DNA of 64,000 nucleotides from Rhodoferax aquaticus. Its GTDB lineage: Bacteria > Pseudomonadota > Gammaproteobacteria > Burkholderiales > Burkholderiaceae_C. The stretch lies in assembly GCF_006974105.1 (NCBI RefSeq), contig NZ_CP036282.1:4588001-4652000 (forward strand), in the 5' to 3' direction. Positions within the stretch are counted from its first letter, which is position 1. The number at the start of each line of letters is the position of its first letter. Both the position numbers and the translations under genes were made by a program. The notes beneath the pieces are model-generated. The model was not told the origin of the DNA, did no database searches, and worked only from the letters and a program-made list of their open reading frames with translations. This document shows positions 36,533 to 45,221 of this stretch, in pieces.

Positions 36533-36561
36533 TCCCCCAATATAACTAATCGAGCCCATGA

Positions 36562-36575
36562 AAAACCATGGTTTT
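36562..36575. promoter_or_regulatory. 14-bp perfect palindrome between LysR and LysE/RhtB genes
   Basis: AAAACCATGGTTTT, 30 bases upstream of the LysR start and 78 upstream of the exporter start. This is a good candidate operator for the LysR protein. Confidence 0.45.
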
Positions 36576-36652
36576 GAAAAACGTGCTGCGCCGCTTGTAA
36601 TTGCGGCTCCTGGCTACCCTCCTGCGTAGCGCCTTCTTTGGAGCGTTTGGAA

Positions 36653-37252
36653 ATGATCGAATGGAAAGTTTGGGGTCTGCTGCTCACGTTTGCAGTACCT
36701 ATGATTTTGAGCCCCGGCCCGGGCAATACCGTGTTGGCCGCCTTGGGTGGGCGCTTTGGCGTGCGTGGCACCGTGCCCTTTTGGATGGGCTTTGAGTTGG
36801 GCAACTTTGTGTGGTGCTTGGTGTATGGCTTTGGGCTCAGTGAGCTGTTCAAAACCTACCCCGTGGCCTACGACCTTTTAAAGTGGGGCGGCACGCTGTA
36901 TGTGCTGTATCTGGCGTGGGGGTTTTTCAAATCGACATCCATGGCGGAGAGACAAGACCAAGCCCCCATGGGCTTTATGGATGGCTTCTTGTCGCTCTCG
37001 CTCAACCCGAAGATCCACACCATGATCTTGGTGATGTACTCCCAGTTTTTGACGCCGAGTTTGCCGCTTGCCATGCAGGTGACACAGATTGCACTGGTCT
37101 TTGTGGCTGTGGGCTTGGTGTGTCACTTTGCCTGGATTTACGGTGGCCAAGTTTTGTTTAGCCGCATCCAAAGTGCGCGCTCCATCCGGGCCCAAGGCAT
37201 AGCGTTCGGTTTGAGCATGGTGCTGGTTGCCGCCTACACCGCCTTGTCTTAA
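36653..37252 (+). CDS. LysE/RhtB family amino acid exporter
   Basis: 199 residues from the ATG at 36653. About six hydrophobic segments. The family signature lies near the N-terminus (LTFAVPMILSPGPGNTVLAALGGRFG), and SLSLNPKIHTMILVMYSQF matches the mid-protein motif. It likely exports amino acids such as threonine or homoserine. Divergent from the GcvA-like LysR. Confidence 0.9.
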   Translation: MIEWKVWGLLLTFAVPMILSPGPGNTVLAALGGRFGVRGTVPFWMGFELGNFVWCLVYGFGLSELFKTYPVAYDLLKWGGTLYVLYLAWGFFKSTSMAERQDQAPMGFMDGFLSLSLNPKIHTMILVMYSQFLTPSLPLAMQVTQIALVFVAVGLVCHFAWIYGGQVLFSRIQSARSIRAQGIAFGLSMVLVAAYTALS

Positions 37253-37305
37253 ACCGGCCAGCGCACACGCTGAGGCGCTGGGCGCAAGGGGCCGCGATAG
37301 AAGCG

Positions 37306-39027
37306 CTACGCAGCACGTAGCGCTGTGAATGCTGCATGCACACTCTGAAACACCCGCCCCTGCAAAGCTCGGCCCAGCGCAGTGTGTTGCAGTCGGTCCA
37401 TGACCGGGCCCTTAACTTCTGCAAGCGCTAGCGAGACGCCGCGTTTAGCCAAACTCGCATGGAGCTCAGTCAGCACACCCAAGGCGGTGGTGTCGATTTG
37501 GTTGACGGCAGAGCACACCAACACGACACGGCGCACTGTGGCGTCAGCACGTATCAAGTCTTCCACCCGGTCTTCTAGGGCAGAGGCGTTTGCAAAGAAC
37601 AGGCTCTCGTCCACGCGCAGGGCCAGCAATCCGGGGACCGTTTCCACAGAGTGGCGCTCGATGTTGCGAAAGTGCTCTGTACCTGGCACACGTCCCACTA
37701 CCGCCATATGGGGGCGACTGCTGCGCCACACCAGCACACCCAATGAAAGCGCCACGCCCATCAAAATACCTACCTCCACTCCCATGGCAATCACGCCCAA
37801 GGCTGTGGCCATGAGGGAGAGCGCATCGGCCCGGTCGTAGTGCCACGCTTCTTTCAGCGTGTCAAAGTCCACCAAGGACACCACGGCCACGATGATGGTG
37901 GCCGCCAGAACCGCATGGGGCAAGTAGTAGAAGGCGCCCGTCATGGATGCAATCACCAGCGCCATGAGTGCAGCGGACACTACGCCTGCCAAGGGCGTGT
38001 TGGCACCCGCCGCAAAGTTGACCACCGAGCGAGCAAAGCCACCCGTCACCGGGTAGCCCCCCGACAGCGCACTGGCAATATTGGCCGCGCCCAGACCCAG
38101 CAACTCCTTATTGGGGGCAATGCGTTGTTGGCGTTTCAGCGCCAAGGATTGCGCGACGGACACGCTCTCCACAAAGCCCACCAGCGCAATAAGCAATGCA
38201 GGCAACCACAACTGGCCCACGGTGCTAAGCCCCGGCAATGCCAGCTCCATGTGCGGCAGGCCCTGTGGCACCACACCCACAACGCTCACCTTGGCACTGA
38301 GGTCTAGGCGAGCCAGTGCCACCACGGCGATGGACGCAATCACTGCAACCATTGGCGCCAGCTTGGTCAGCAGTTCTGCCACTTTGGCAGGCATGCCCAT
38401 GCGTACCAACCACCCGCTCAGGTAGCGCCGCGCGACCACCAGAAAAATCAAACTACCTAGACCCAGCGCCAAGGTAGCGACATTGGTTTGCGGCAGTGCG
38501 AGGACCAAACCCTTGAGGGTCTCCCACGTGGAGGACGAGGGCACCCGCACACCCAACAGGTGCTTGAGTTGGCCAATGGCGATCACCACGGCCGACCCGG
38601 TAATGAAGCCACTGATGACGGGATGGCTCAAAAAGTGCGCCAAAAACCCCAGACGCATGACGCCAAAGGCAAGCAACATGGCACCCGAAATCAAAGACAG
38701 CTGCACTGCTAAAGCCGCGTACTCCGCAGTACCAGCCACCGCCAAGGGGGCGATCGCGCTTGCGGTCATCAGCGAAGCCACAGCCACAGGGCCTACCGCC
38801 AACGTCATGCTAGAGCCCAGCAAGGCGTAAGCGACGATGGGGAGAATGCTCGCGTACAGGCCCACTTCGGGCGGCAAACCCGCCAACAAGGCGTAAGCCA
38901 AGCTTTGTGGAATGAGCATGACCGTCACGATCAGTCCAGCGGTCAGGTCACCCGCGAGCCAGGCCTTTTGGTAGTGGCGCAACCACTGGGGAGTTAGAGA
39001 CACCAACGAGGCGTTACGCGGGGTCAT
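37306..39027 (-). CDS. SulP family anion transporter with STAS domain
   Basis: 573 residues. The N-terminal SulP signature (LTAGLIVTVMLIPQSLAYALLAGLPPEVGLYASILP) is followed by about 12 membrane helices, and a C-terminal STAS domain starts around residue 440 (LLALRVDESLFFANASALEDRV ... SAVNQIDTTALGVL). It is probably a sulfate, sulfite or bicarbonate transporter. It lies 18 bases after the Blh-type gene in a same-strand group of sulfur genes, which favours a sulfur oxyanion substrate. Confidence 0.9.
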   Translation of the reverse strand: MTPRNASLVSLTPQWLRHYQKAWLAGDLTAGLIVTVMLIPQSLAYALLAGLPPEVGLYASILPIVAYALLGSSMTLAVGPVAVASLMTASAIAPLAVAGTAEYAALAVQLSLISGAMLLAFGVMRLGFLAHFLSHPVISGFITGSAVVIAIGQLKHLLGVRVPSSSTWETLKGLVLALPQTNVATLALGLGSLIFLVVARRYLSGWLVRMGMPAKVAELLTKLAPMVAVIASIAVVALARLDLSAKVSVVGVVPQGLPHMELALPGLSTVGQLWLPALLIALVGFVESVSVAQSLALKRQQRIAPNKELLGLGAANIASALSGGYPVTGGFARSVVNFAAGANTPLAGVVSAALMALVIASMTGAFYYLPHAVLAATIIVAVVSLVDFDTLKEAWHYDRADALSLMATALGVIAMGVEVGILMGVALSLGVLVWRSSRPHMAVVGRVPGTEHFRNIERHSVETVPGLLALRVDESLFFANASALEDRVEDLIRADATVRRVVLVCSAVNQIDTTALGVLTELHASLAKRGVSLALAEVKGPVMDRLQHTALGRALQGRVFQSVHAAFTALRAA

Positions 39028-39045
39028 GGTTGGCCTTGGTGCGGC

Positions 39046-39390
39046 TCAGGCCGCCGTTTGGGCAAGGGCGTACAGCTGCGCAGACCGCGCGCCTGATCGG
39101 CAAAACGCCAGCACGGGTTGGGGCGCTGTCTTCAGGGCCTCTTGCATGGCCAAGGCTTGCTCAGGGGTAATGGCACCACTGACCACGGGCAAGTACACGT
39201 AGTGCAGACCATGGGCCTGGGCCGCAACTGCAAGTGCCTGGCTCAAGGGTTGGCTAGAACCGCCTTCTCCGTCGGGGCGGTTATTGACCACTGATTTGAA
39301 CCCTTGGGCCGCTGCGGCAGCCATGTGATCCTCAGACAACTGAGCGGCCACGGCAAAACCGGGTGCGATGGATTGGGTAGGAATGTGCAT
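39046..39390 (-). CDS. Blh-type phosphatase/sulfurtransferase domain protein (TIGR01244-like)
   Basis: 114 residues from the ATG at 39390; the frame upstream overlaps the preceding gene. Key motifs: NNRPDGEGGSSQP and the active-site loop AFCRSGARSAQLYAL, a dual-specificity-phosphatase or rhodanese-like Cys-x4-Arg. In BigR-regulated operons this domain is often fused to, or encoded next to, a persulfide dioxygenase. Here the metallohydrolase partner is a separate divergent gene at 40769. Confidence 0.82.
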   Translation of the reverse strand: MHIPTQSIAPGFAVAAQLSEDHMAAAAAQGFKSVVNNRPDGEGGSSQPLSQALAVAAQAHGLHYVYLPVVSGAITPEQALAMQEALKTAPQPVLAFCRSGARSAQLYALAQTAA

Positions 39391-39391
39391 A

Positions 39392-39832
39392 TCACTGTGC
39401 TCCTGCTGTTCTACGCGCTTGCATGCGCTCCAAAATTTCAAACAAGGCCATACCGGCCAGCATGGCAACTACAAACACTGCGGCTTTCGGTTGCCCCGCG
39501 CCTAACGAAACAATGGCAGGACCTGGGCAAAAGCCCGCGATTCCCCAACCCGCACCAAACAACAAGCCGCCTGCTATCAGTCGTTTGTCAATATCGGTGG
39601 ACGTCGGCAGGTGCAACGCGCCGCCCAAAAAGTTGGTGGTGCGCTTCTTGGCCACCGCAAACGCGCCCAAGCCCACCAAGATTGCCCCGCCCATGACAAA
39701 GGCCAAGGAGGGGTCCCAATGGCCCGCAAGGTCCAGAAATCCCAGCACTTTGCTAGGGTCTGTCATGCCCGCCACGATCAGCCCCAGGCCAAACAGCAAG
39801 CCCACAAAAAACTCGGTGACACGGTGTTGCAT
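39392..39832 (-). CDS. YeeE/YedE-type transporter half (DUF6691-like)
   Basis: 146 residues, four hydrophobic segments. The Gly-rich start TEFFVGLLFGLGLIVAGMTDPSKVLGFLD and the Cys-containing pore motif WGIAGFCPGPAIVSLG match this family. It pairs with the next protein to form a full YeeE/YedE unit, which in other bacteria imports thiosulfate or a related sulfur species. Confidence 0.88.
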   Translation of the reverse strand: MQHRVTEFFVGLLFGLGLIVAGMTDPSKVLGFLDLAGHWDPSLAFVMGGAILVGLGAFAVAKKRTTNFLGGALHLPTSTDIDKRLIAGGLLFGAGWGIAGFCPGPAIVSLGAGQPKAAVFVVAMLAGMALFEILERMQARRTAGAQ

Positions 39833-39869
39833 TGCAATACTCCTTCCATGGGTAGGGATGGGCCTGTGC

Positions 39870-40301
39870 TCAGGCGATCAGGTGACGAATGACGAAAACG
39901 ATGGCAAAGCCCGCGCCCATAAAAGACAGGGTGGCTGCCAACGACCGTGGCGACAAACGGGAAAGTCCGCAGACGCCGTGGCCGCTGGTGCAACCCGAGC
40001 CATAGCGCGTACCCACGCCCACCAGCAGACCCGCCAGCACCACAGCGCCCCAGCTGGCGTCGATGGTGGCGACTACTGGGCCAGCGACCCGCATGTACAG
40101 CAAAGGCGCGACCAACATGCCCAGCACAAAGGCGATGCGCCAGCCAGCGTCTCCCGCTTTGGGGCGCAGCAAGCCGCCCACAATGCCGCTTATGCCCAAG
40201 ATACGGCCATTCACCAAGATGAATGCCGCAGAGGCCAAGCCCAGCAAGATGCCTCCCACCAGCGAAGCCCAGGGGGTGAAATGGTTCCAATCAATCGTCA
40301 T
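39870..40301 (-). CDS. YeeE/YedE-type transporter half
   Basis: 143 residues, four hydrophobic segments. It contains the signature GTRYGSGCTSGHGVCGLSRLS, in which the Cys residues carry sulfur species in thiosulfate transporters of this family. It follows the ArsR repressor gene by 24 bases and precedes the second half by 37 bases, so it is part of the sulfur operon. Confidence 0.9.
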   Translation of the reverse strand: MTIDWNHFTPWASLVGGILLGLASAAFILVNGRILGISGIVGGLLRPKAGDAGWRIAFVLGMLVAPLLYMRVAGPVVATIDASWGAVVLAGLLVGVGTRYGSGCTSGHGVCGLSRLSPRSLAATLSFMGAGFAIVFVIRHLIA

Positions 40302-40325
40302 AGAGGTACTCCAGGTAAGTCGTTT

Positions 40326-40664
40326 TCAGGTCTTGCAAAACTGGGCATACAACACGTTCATGACCGCCAAGGCCTGCGTGCTGCTAATGCAGTAGTAGAT
40401 GTTTTTGCCTTCGCGCCGCGTGGTAACCAGGCCCTCGTCCCGCAGCACGCCCAGTTGCTGCGAAAGCGTGGGCTGTGCAATGCCGACCAAGGCTTCGAGC
40501 TCACCCACGTTTTTTTCGCCTTGGCTGAGTTGGCACAGCAAGAGCAATCGGTCGGGGTTGGACAGGGCCTTCATCAGGCGACAGGCCGCATTGGCAGACT
40601 GGCGCAGTGCCTCTACATCGAGGGAGGGCGGTGGTGCAACTTCGGGTGCAGCGAGCATGGTCAA
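40326..40664 (-). CDS. ArsR family repressor of the BigR/SqrR persulfide-sensing type
   Basis: 112 residues. Winged helix with recognition segment VGIAQPTLSQQLGVLRDEGLV. Cys44 (LLCQL) and Cys110 (near the C-terminus) are 66 residues apart, exactly the spacing of the redox-sensing Cys pair in BigR (42/108) and SqrR (41/107). Two more Cys (28 and 92) are present. Persulfide or sulfide would crosslink the pair and release DNA. First gene of the sulfur operon and divergent from the persulfide dioxygenase-like gene. Confidence 0.9.
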   Translation of the reverse strand: MTMLAAPEVAPPPSLDVEALRQSANAACRLMKALSNPDRLLLLCQLSQGEKNVGELEALVGIAQPTLSQQLGVLRDEGLVTTRREGKNIYYCISSTQALAVMNVLYAQFCKT

Positions 40665-40691
40665 GATTCCGTTTTGAATTTCAATGTCGAT

Positions 40692-40720
40692 ATTCTATTT
40701 ACAAACAATCTATTTGTCAA
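40692..40720 (-). promoter_or_regulatory. Sigma-70 promoter of the sulfur operon overlapping a dyad
   Basis: On the minus strand TTGACA (40720-40715), a 17-base spacer and TAGAAT (40697-40692) form a near-consensus promoter. The inverted repeat ACAAA/TTTGT (40701-40717) fills the spacer, a natural place for the ArsR repressor to block RNA polymerase. The AT-rich block stands out from the GC-rich surroundings. Confidence 0.65.
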
Positions 40721-40768
40721 TAAACTATACACATCTTAATTAACGACACCCAACTTGCAGGAGCTTTT

Positions 40769-41641
40769 ATGACAGACCCAGCACAACCCAAAGTACAGGC
40801 CTTTTTTGACCCCGCCACCTGGACCGTGAGCTATGTGGTGTATGACCAGCCGGGGGGCCACTGCGCCATTGTTGACAGCGTGCTGGACTACGACAGCAAG
40901 TCGGGCCGCACCAGCACCGCATCGGCAGACACCTTAATGGCCTTTATCCAAGACCAAGGGCTGCGCGTGCAATGGATCTTGGAAACCCATGCCCACGCCG
41001 ACCACCTGTCCGCAGCCCACTACCTGCGCAAACACCTCGGTGGCCAAATTGCCATTGGGGCGGCCATTACCGATGTGCAAAGCGTGTTCAAGGGCATCTT
41101 TAACCTAGAGCCCGAATTTCACCCCGACGGCAGCCAGTTTGACCACTTGTTCCAAGCCAACGAAGCCTTTGCCATTGGCACACTGAGCGCCCATGCGCTG
41201 CCTGTTCCCGGCCACACACCGGCCTGCATGGCGTACCAGGTCAGTGACGCCGTGTTTGTGGGCGACACCCTGTTCATGCCCGATGTGGGTACCGCGCGGT
41301 GCGACTTTCCAGGCGGCAACGCACACGCCCTTTACAAGAGCGTGCGCAGCTTGATGGCGCTGCCCGACGCCACACGCTTGTACATGTGCCACGACTACCC
41401 GCCAGACGGACGCGAGCCCGCCTGGGAGTCCACTGTGGCAGAGCAGCGCGCAAGCAACATCCATATCCGCGATGGGGTCAGCGAAGATGCCTTTGTCGCC
41501 ATGCGCAGCCAGCGCGACGCAGGGCTGGCCATGCCCAACCTGATCTTGCCTTCGGTGCAGATCAACATCCGCGCCGGGGCCATGCCCCCGCCCGAACCCA
41601 ATGGCAAGGCCTACTTGAAGATTCCGCTCAACGTTTTATAA
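40769..41641 (+). CDS. MBL-fold persulfide dioxygenase-like hydrolase (Blh/ETHE1 family)
   Basis: 290 residues with AGGAGC before the ATG. Metal motifs: THAHADHLSAA, then VPGHTPACMAY and VGDTLFMPDVGTARCDFPGG, which is the persulfide-dioxygenase/Blh signature, and CHDYPPDGRE. It probably oxidises glutathione persulfide to sulfite. It is divergent from the BigR-like repressor and would be controlled from the same 104-base spacer. Confidence 0.9.
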   Translation: MTDPAQPKVQAFFDPATWTVSYVVYDQPGGHCAIVDSVLDYDSKSGRTSTASADTLMAFIQDQGLRVQWILETHAHADHLSAAHYLRKHLGGQIAIGAAITDVQSVFKGIFNLEPEFHPDGSQFDHLFQANEAFAIGTLSAHALPVPGHTPACMAYQVSDAVFVGDTLFMPDVGTARCDFPGGNAHALYKSVRSLMALPDATRLYMCHDYPPDGREPAWESTVAEQRASNIHIRDGVSEDAFVAMRSQRDAGLAMPNLILPSVQINIRAGAMPPPEPNGKAYLKIPLNVL

Positions 41642-41759
41642 AAAACTGGTCGGCCCGCACGCGTTTGGGCAAGCTACAGATCAAGGGTCCTCGCGCGGCA
41701 CCCATGCCGCCTACAACTGCGCTTGGGCAAGCGCCATGCGGCCCCGGGGCAACCCAGCA

Positions 41760-42134
41760 CTACGGCGTGGACGAAGCGTCGGTCACGAGCTCGGCACTCA
41801 GCAGCTGGCGCAACAGATACAGCAAACCAGCAAAAAGTGCGAAATACAGCGCCCCCACCAAAAGACCGTACCAGCCACGGCTTACCGCGCTGGCCACTGC
41901 ATCCAAAGCCACCAGGGCGGCGACAAACAGCGCCGGGTAGTACACAAGTTTGATGGTGGTTTGCCGCAGGCGTGTGGGGCGCATAGTGCGCAGCCACAGC
42001 GCCAGCCCGTTGGCCAGCAACAGCCCCGGTAAGCCCCAGTACAAAGTGGTCGTGCCAGCCACAGTGGATGCCCACGCACAGACAGGAAGCAGGGCGCTCA
42101 GGCAGCCCAAGATGCGGATCGGAAGTTTCGCCAT
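41760..42134 (-). CDS. Small multi-helix membrane protein, unknown function
   Basis: 124 residues with about three hydrophobic segments (LPIRILGCLSALLPVCAWA, TTLYWGLPGLLLANGLALWL, ALFVAALVALDAVASAV) plus a fourth near the C-terminus. No family recognised. It follows the next membrane gene on the same strand. Confidence 0.6.
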   Translation of the reverse strand: MAKLPIRILGCLSALLPVCAWASTVAGTTTLYWGLPGLLLANGLALWLRTMRPTRLRQTTIKLVYYPALFVAALVALDAVASAVSRGWYGLLVGALYFALFAGLLYLLRQLLSAELVTDASSTP

Positions 42135-42220
42135 ACGTTTGCCAAATCAAAGTTTGGGCCAAGCATATCCACAAGCTGCCCTACCTTGACCCGCCAAGGC
42201 GCTACACATCGCATGAGCCA

Positions 42221-42679
42221 CTATCCCAAGCTGGGCCACTCCCGCCCACGGGCGGCCAAGTAGGCGCACATCGCCATGGCCAGTAGGCAGGCCAGCTGCA
42301 GCATCGCAGTGGCGCGCAACAGAGCTATTTTTTGGCGACTCACGGCCGGTAACAGGCCACGCTGGAGTGCGGTTCGCCAGCGATGCATCTCGACCGTAGG
42401 CACGAGCGAGAGCACGCTTGCCAGCCCATACAGACCCAACTTGGCCAAAAATGGCCCATTGTGAAAGTAAAACGCTGCGCCCTTTTCCCAATAGAAAACG
42501 CGCACCAACCCGACCACCAGAACCACCGTAGCGGCTAGGCCGTTGGCCATATCGGTGGCGCGCAAGCGGCGCGCATGGGGCACCGTGAGAGGCTGCCCCA
42601 GTTGGTGCAAAGAAATCAGCACGCAGGCCAACAGAGTCAGCACGGCCAGGTGGTGCACCGCTGCAAAAAAGTGAGTCAT
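42221..42679 (-). CDS. DUF2214-like membrane protein
   Basis: 152 residues from ATG 42679 (a second ATG is one codon earlier). Four membrane helices, with the line VGLVRVFYWEKGAAFYFHNGPFLAKLGLYGLASVLSLVPTVEMHRWRTAL, which I recognise as the DUF2214 pattern. Function unknown. It begins 26 bases after the DUF3108 stop. Confidence 0.75.
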   Translation of the reverse strand: MTHFFAAVHHLAVLTLLACVLISLHQLGQPLTVPHARRLRATDMANGLAATVVLVVGLVRVFYWEKGAAFYFHNGPFLAKLGLYGLASVLSLVPTVEMHRWRTALQRGLLPAVSRQKIALLRATAMLQLACLLAMAMCAYLAARGREWPSLG

Positions 42680-42704
42680 CATCAGTCCACGGTAGGGGGC
42701 GGAA

Positions 42705-43524
42705 TCAGCGGTACGTGGGTGCAAGCGTGGTGTATTCCACCCGCGCATCCAAATCTTTGAGCTTGCCAGACACGTTTTGCATGGGGGGCACGCGGCCTTC
42801 GTAGCGCACAGCGGTCTTGCTGCTGGTGTCAAACACCACCCGCAGCGGCGCAATGGCCATGCGAATCAAAAAACTGCTGGGCGTGATGGTGAAGGCGGTC
42901 TGACCACTGTCTTGCTTTTCAAGCTTCACGTCAAAGCCGTAGGTGGTTTTGTCGCGGAGTACCAGCATGCGCACGGGCACCTTGGCACCTGCGACGAGTG
43001 GCTCCCAGTGTTTCAGAATAAAGCCGAACATGGAGGGGCCGCTGACAACGGGGTCTGTCACTTCTTCAGACGCTTGGCTCAGCTTGCCGTTGTCATTGAG
43101 CTCGTAGTTCACACGGCGTCCATCGCTGCTGATCTGCACACGGCCTGAAAAACCCGCTTGCTGGTTGGTGGCGACAAAGCTGCGCAGCGCGTAGCTGGGC
43201 GACACCTGTGCCGACTCCACAATGATCACGCGCCCGGCGGGGTCGCGGGTGATGTGGCTAGCCGACAGGCCGTTTGAGACGGCCAACACGCGCCGCTCGT
43301 AGCGGTACAGCGGGTCCCCTGCGGGTGTGCGCTGGGCAAACGTGTCACCGCGGTACACCAAAGCCCCCGCAGACATCAGGCGATGTTTGCAAGGCCTCCA
43401 GCGTTGCCAGGGCCGATGGGGCCATTTGTGCATGCGATAAGGACGCGGCCAACAGACAGGCTGCTGCGGACACGATGCGCAAGGTGCGCGGGTTAACAAG
43501 CAACAGAGAAGACAACAAGGTCAT
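42705..43524 (-). pseudogene. DUF3108-type secreted protein interrupted by one frameshift
   Basis: A signal peptide (MTLLSSLLLVNPRTLRIVSA, then ACLLAASLSHAQ) starts at ATG 43524 with GGAG in front. That frame continues to LEALQTSPDV and then ends at a nearby stop. The DUF3108-like body (ALVYRGDTFAQRTPAGDPLYRYERRV ... to 42705) is one base out of frame. Dropping one C from the five-C run at 43364-43368 (plus strand) joins the two into a single secreted protein of about 270 residues. Either the gene is broken or the run was misread. If translated as it stands, only the body could be made, from ATG 43376 without a signal peptide. Confidence 0.7.
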
Positions 43525-43707
43525 GGGGAGCTCCAAGGAAAGTGGGGGCGGGAATCGATGGAGTGACTGTAGGTCTGCGCCCCTTTGGCAAAAAGGGGCT
43601 AGCCACGAAGGCACCATTGCTAGAAATGCAACAGTGAAGGGCGCTTTGCGGTGTTCGCGTTGCCAGCGAGGTGGCCGACACCACCTGCTCGCCCCCACGC
43701 ATTCCAC

Positions 43708-43971
43708 TCACTCTGGCAGCGCAAGGCCCAGATCACTGAGCTTTTTGGCGTAGGCATCTCTGCGCTTGGCCGCTTTGGCGGCGGTGTCCGTCGCGGCCTG
43801 TATGGCCTTGGGCCCCTTCTTGGCCACGGTTTGGATCAGACCAAACTTATGCGTGGCATCGGCCTGCACGCGTTTGAAAGCGCCAATGAGTGCGGCATGG
43901 GCAGTGGGTGAATTCACAAAGACCTCGGTGGTAAATGGCGCTATTTTGAGCCCACTCAGGCTAAGTGCCAT
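43708..43971 (-). CDS. Hypothetical small Ala/Lys-rich protein
   Basis: 87 residues with a helical, Ala/Lys-rich C-terminal half (VAKKGPKAIQAATDTAAKAAKRRDAYAKKLSDLG). No clear ribosome binding site and no family recognised; it could be a fragment or a chance frame. Confidence 0.35.
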   Translation of the reverse strand: MALSLSGLKIAPFTTEVFVNSPTAHAALIGAFKRVQADATHKFGLIQTVAKKGPKAIQAATDTAAKAAKRRDAYAKKLSDLGLALPE

Positions 43972-44380
43972 GCGGTGTAACGATTCAAATGATGGGCATT
44001 GCGTTGAACGTTATGCCACGTAGTCAGACAGTTTCAACTCTCTATCGCACACCATGACCCAACACATAGTCATCGTGGGCTGCTCCGACTAAGGGGCTGC
44101 CTTGTGCTATCGCACCATTTGCGCCGAGGGTGCCAGGCACCATCCAAGCGACACGCGTGGCCTATTTTCAAACCGCGATTGAAAACTTTAGCTAGATTCC
44201 ACCAGCCTACTGGCCCGCGCAGCGCTGGCAAGGGCCGTGGGTTCTGCGTAGATAGCTACAAATAATGTAGCTCTCTGCGCATATTCCACGGGCGCCAAGG
44301 TAGGTTTTTGCATCTATTCGCGCCGTACAGCGGCTCATACATTGCCAGCAATGTTGGGTAGGCGTAGCCGCTGCGGCGGG
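43972..44380. other. 409-base spacer with a possible decayed SDR gene start and a repeat copy
   Basis: At 44054 a frame reads MTQHIVIVGCSD, stop, GAALCYRTICAEGAR, similar to the nucleotide-binding start of a short-chain dehydrogenase but with an in-frame TAA (44090-44092) where the glycine motif should be. Nothing downstream supports a whole gene. A dispersed repeat copy is at 44252-44296. Confidence 0.3.
44252..44296 (+). repeat. Dispersed intergenic repeat, copy 5
   Basis: ATAGCTACAAATAATGTAGCT, then CTCTGCGCATATTCCACGGGCGCC. It shares GTAGCT, TGCGCATAT and CCACGGGCG with the copies at 29606 and 61927. AGCTAC and GTAGCT form a small hairpin. Confidence 0.6.
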
Positions 44381-45193
44381 TCAGTCCCTAAAGACGGGCG
44401 AGCGTTTCTGCATGTTCGCCGTCATAGCCTCGGTCAGGTCCTGGCTCATCAGCATGGCAGCGTTCCAGGTGGCGATGTAGTTCAGGCTGTCGGCCACGCT
44501 GTGGTCGCGGGCGTAGGTGATCATTTCCTTGGTGCCGCGAATGGAAAGCGGTGACTTGGCCGCAATCGTGGCGGCAATCTCTTGCACCCCAGCGTAGAGC
44601 GCTTCGCGGCTTTCAAACACGCGGTTCACCAGGCCGATGCTCTTGGCCTCAGTGGCGTCCATCTTGCGGCCCGTGTAGGCCAGCTCGCGGGTGATGCCAT
44701 CGCCCACCAGCTTAGGCAGGCGCTGCAGGGTGCCCACGTCGGCGGTCATGCCGATGTCGATCTCCTTGATGGTGAAAAACGCATCGGTGCTGGCGTAGCG
44801 CATGTCGGCGCAGGTCACCAGGTCGATGCCACCTCCTATGCAACCGCCATGGATGGCCGCCAGCACCGGCTTGCGGCAGCGCTCGAGGCTGGTGAGCGTG
44901 TCTTGCATATCCAGAATCATGCGGCGCAGGCTCTCGCGCATGCGGCCGTCGCAGTCGTTGGCAATCTGCGGGCCTATGCCCATCATCATTTGTAGGTCTA
45001 TGCCCGCGCAGAACAACTTGCCTTCGCCTTGCAACACCGCCACCCGCGCCTCGGGGGTGCGGTCCACCCACTCAAAAGCCTGGCGGATTTCTTGCCACAT
45101 GGTGGCGTTCATGGCGTTGGCTTTGTCGGGGCGGTTCAGGCGGATGGTGGCAATGTGTGCGTCCAGCGTGACTTTCAGGGTTTCAAACTCCAT
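44381..45193 (-). CDS. Crotonase family, probable delta3,5-delta2,4-dienoyl-CoA isomerase
   Basis: 270 residues, crotonase fold. The catalytic residues match ECH1-type dienoyl-CoA isomerases: Asp124, Glu144 and Asp152 have the same 20- and 8-residue spacing as rat ECH1 Asp176/Glu196/Asp204, and the line FTIKEIDIGMTADVGTLQRLPK is nearly identical to that family. It would act in beta-oxidation of unsaturated acyl-CoAs. It follows the 2,4-dienoyl-CoA reductase gene, whose reaction comes next in the same pathway. Confidence 0.88.
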   Translation of the reverse strand: MEFETLKVTLDAHIATIRLNRPDKANAMNATMWQEIRQAFEWVDRTPEARVAVLQGEGKLFCAGIDLQMMMGIGPQIANDCDGRMRESLRRMILDMQDTLTSLERCRKPVLAAIHGGCIGGGIDLVTCADMRYASTDAFFTIKEIDIGMTADVGTLQRLPKLVGDGITRELAYTGRKMDATEAKSIGLVNRVFESREALYAGVQEIAATIAAKSPLSIRGTKEMITYARDHSVADSLNYIATWNAAMLMSQDLTEAMTANMQKRSPVFRD

Positions 45194-45221
45194 GCGTGTC
45201 TCCTTTTAGGTGGCAAATAGG

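Noticed and set aside
41674..42174. 166-codon minus-strand frame
   Set aside because: Out of frame with the 124-residue membrane protein, whose hydrophobic pattern is regular; this frame is Cys/Arg-rich noise.
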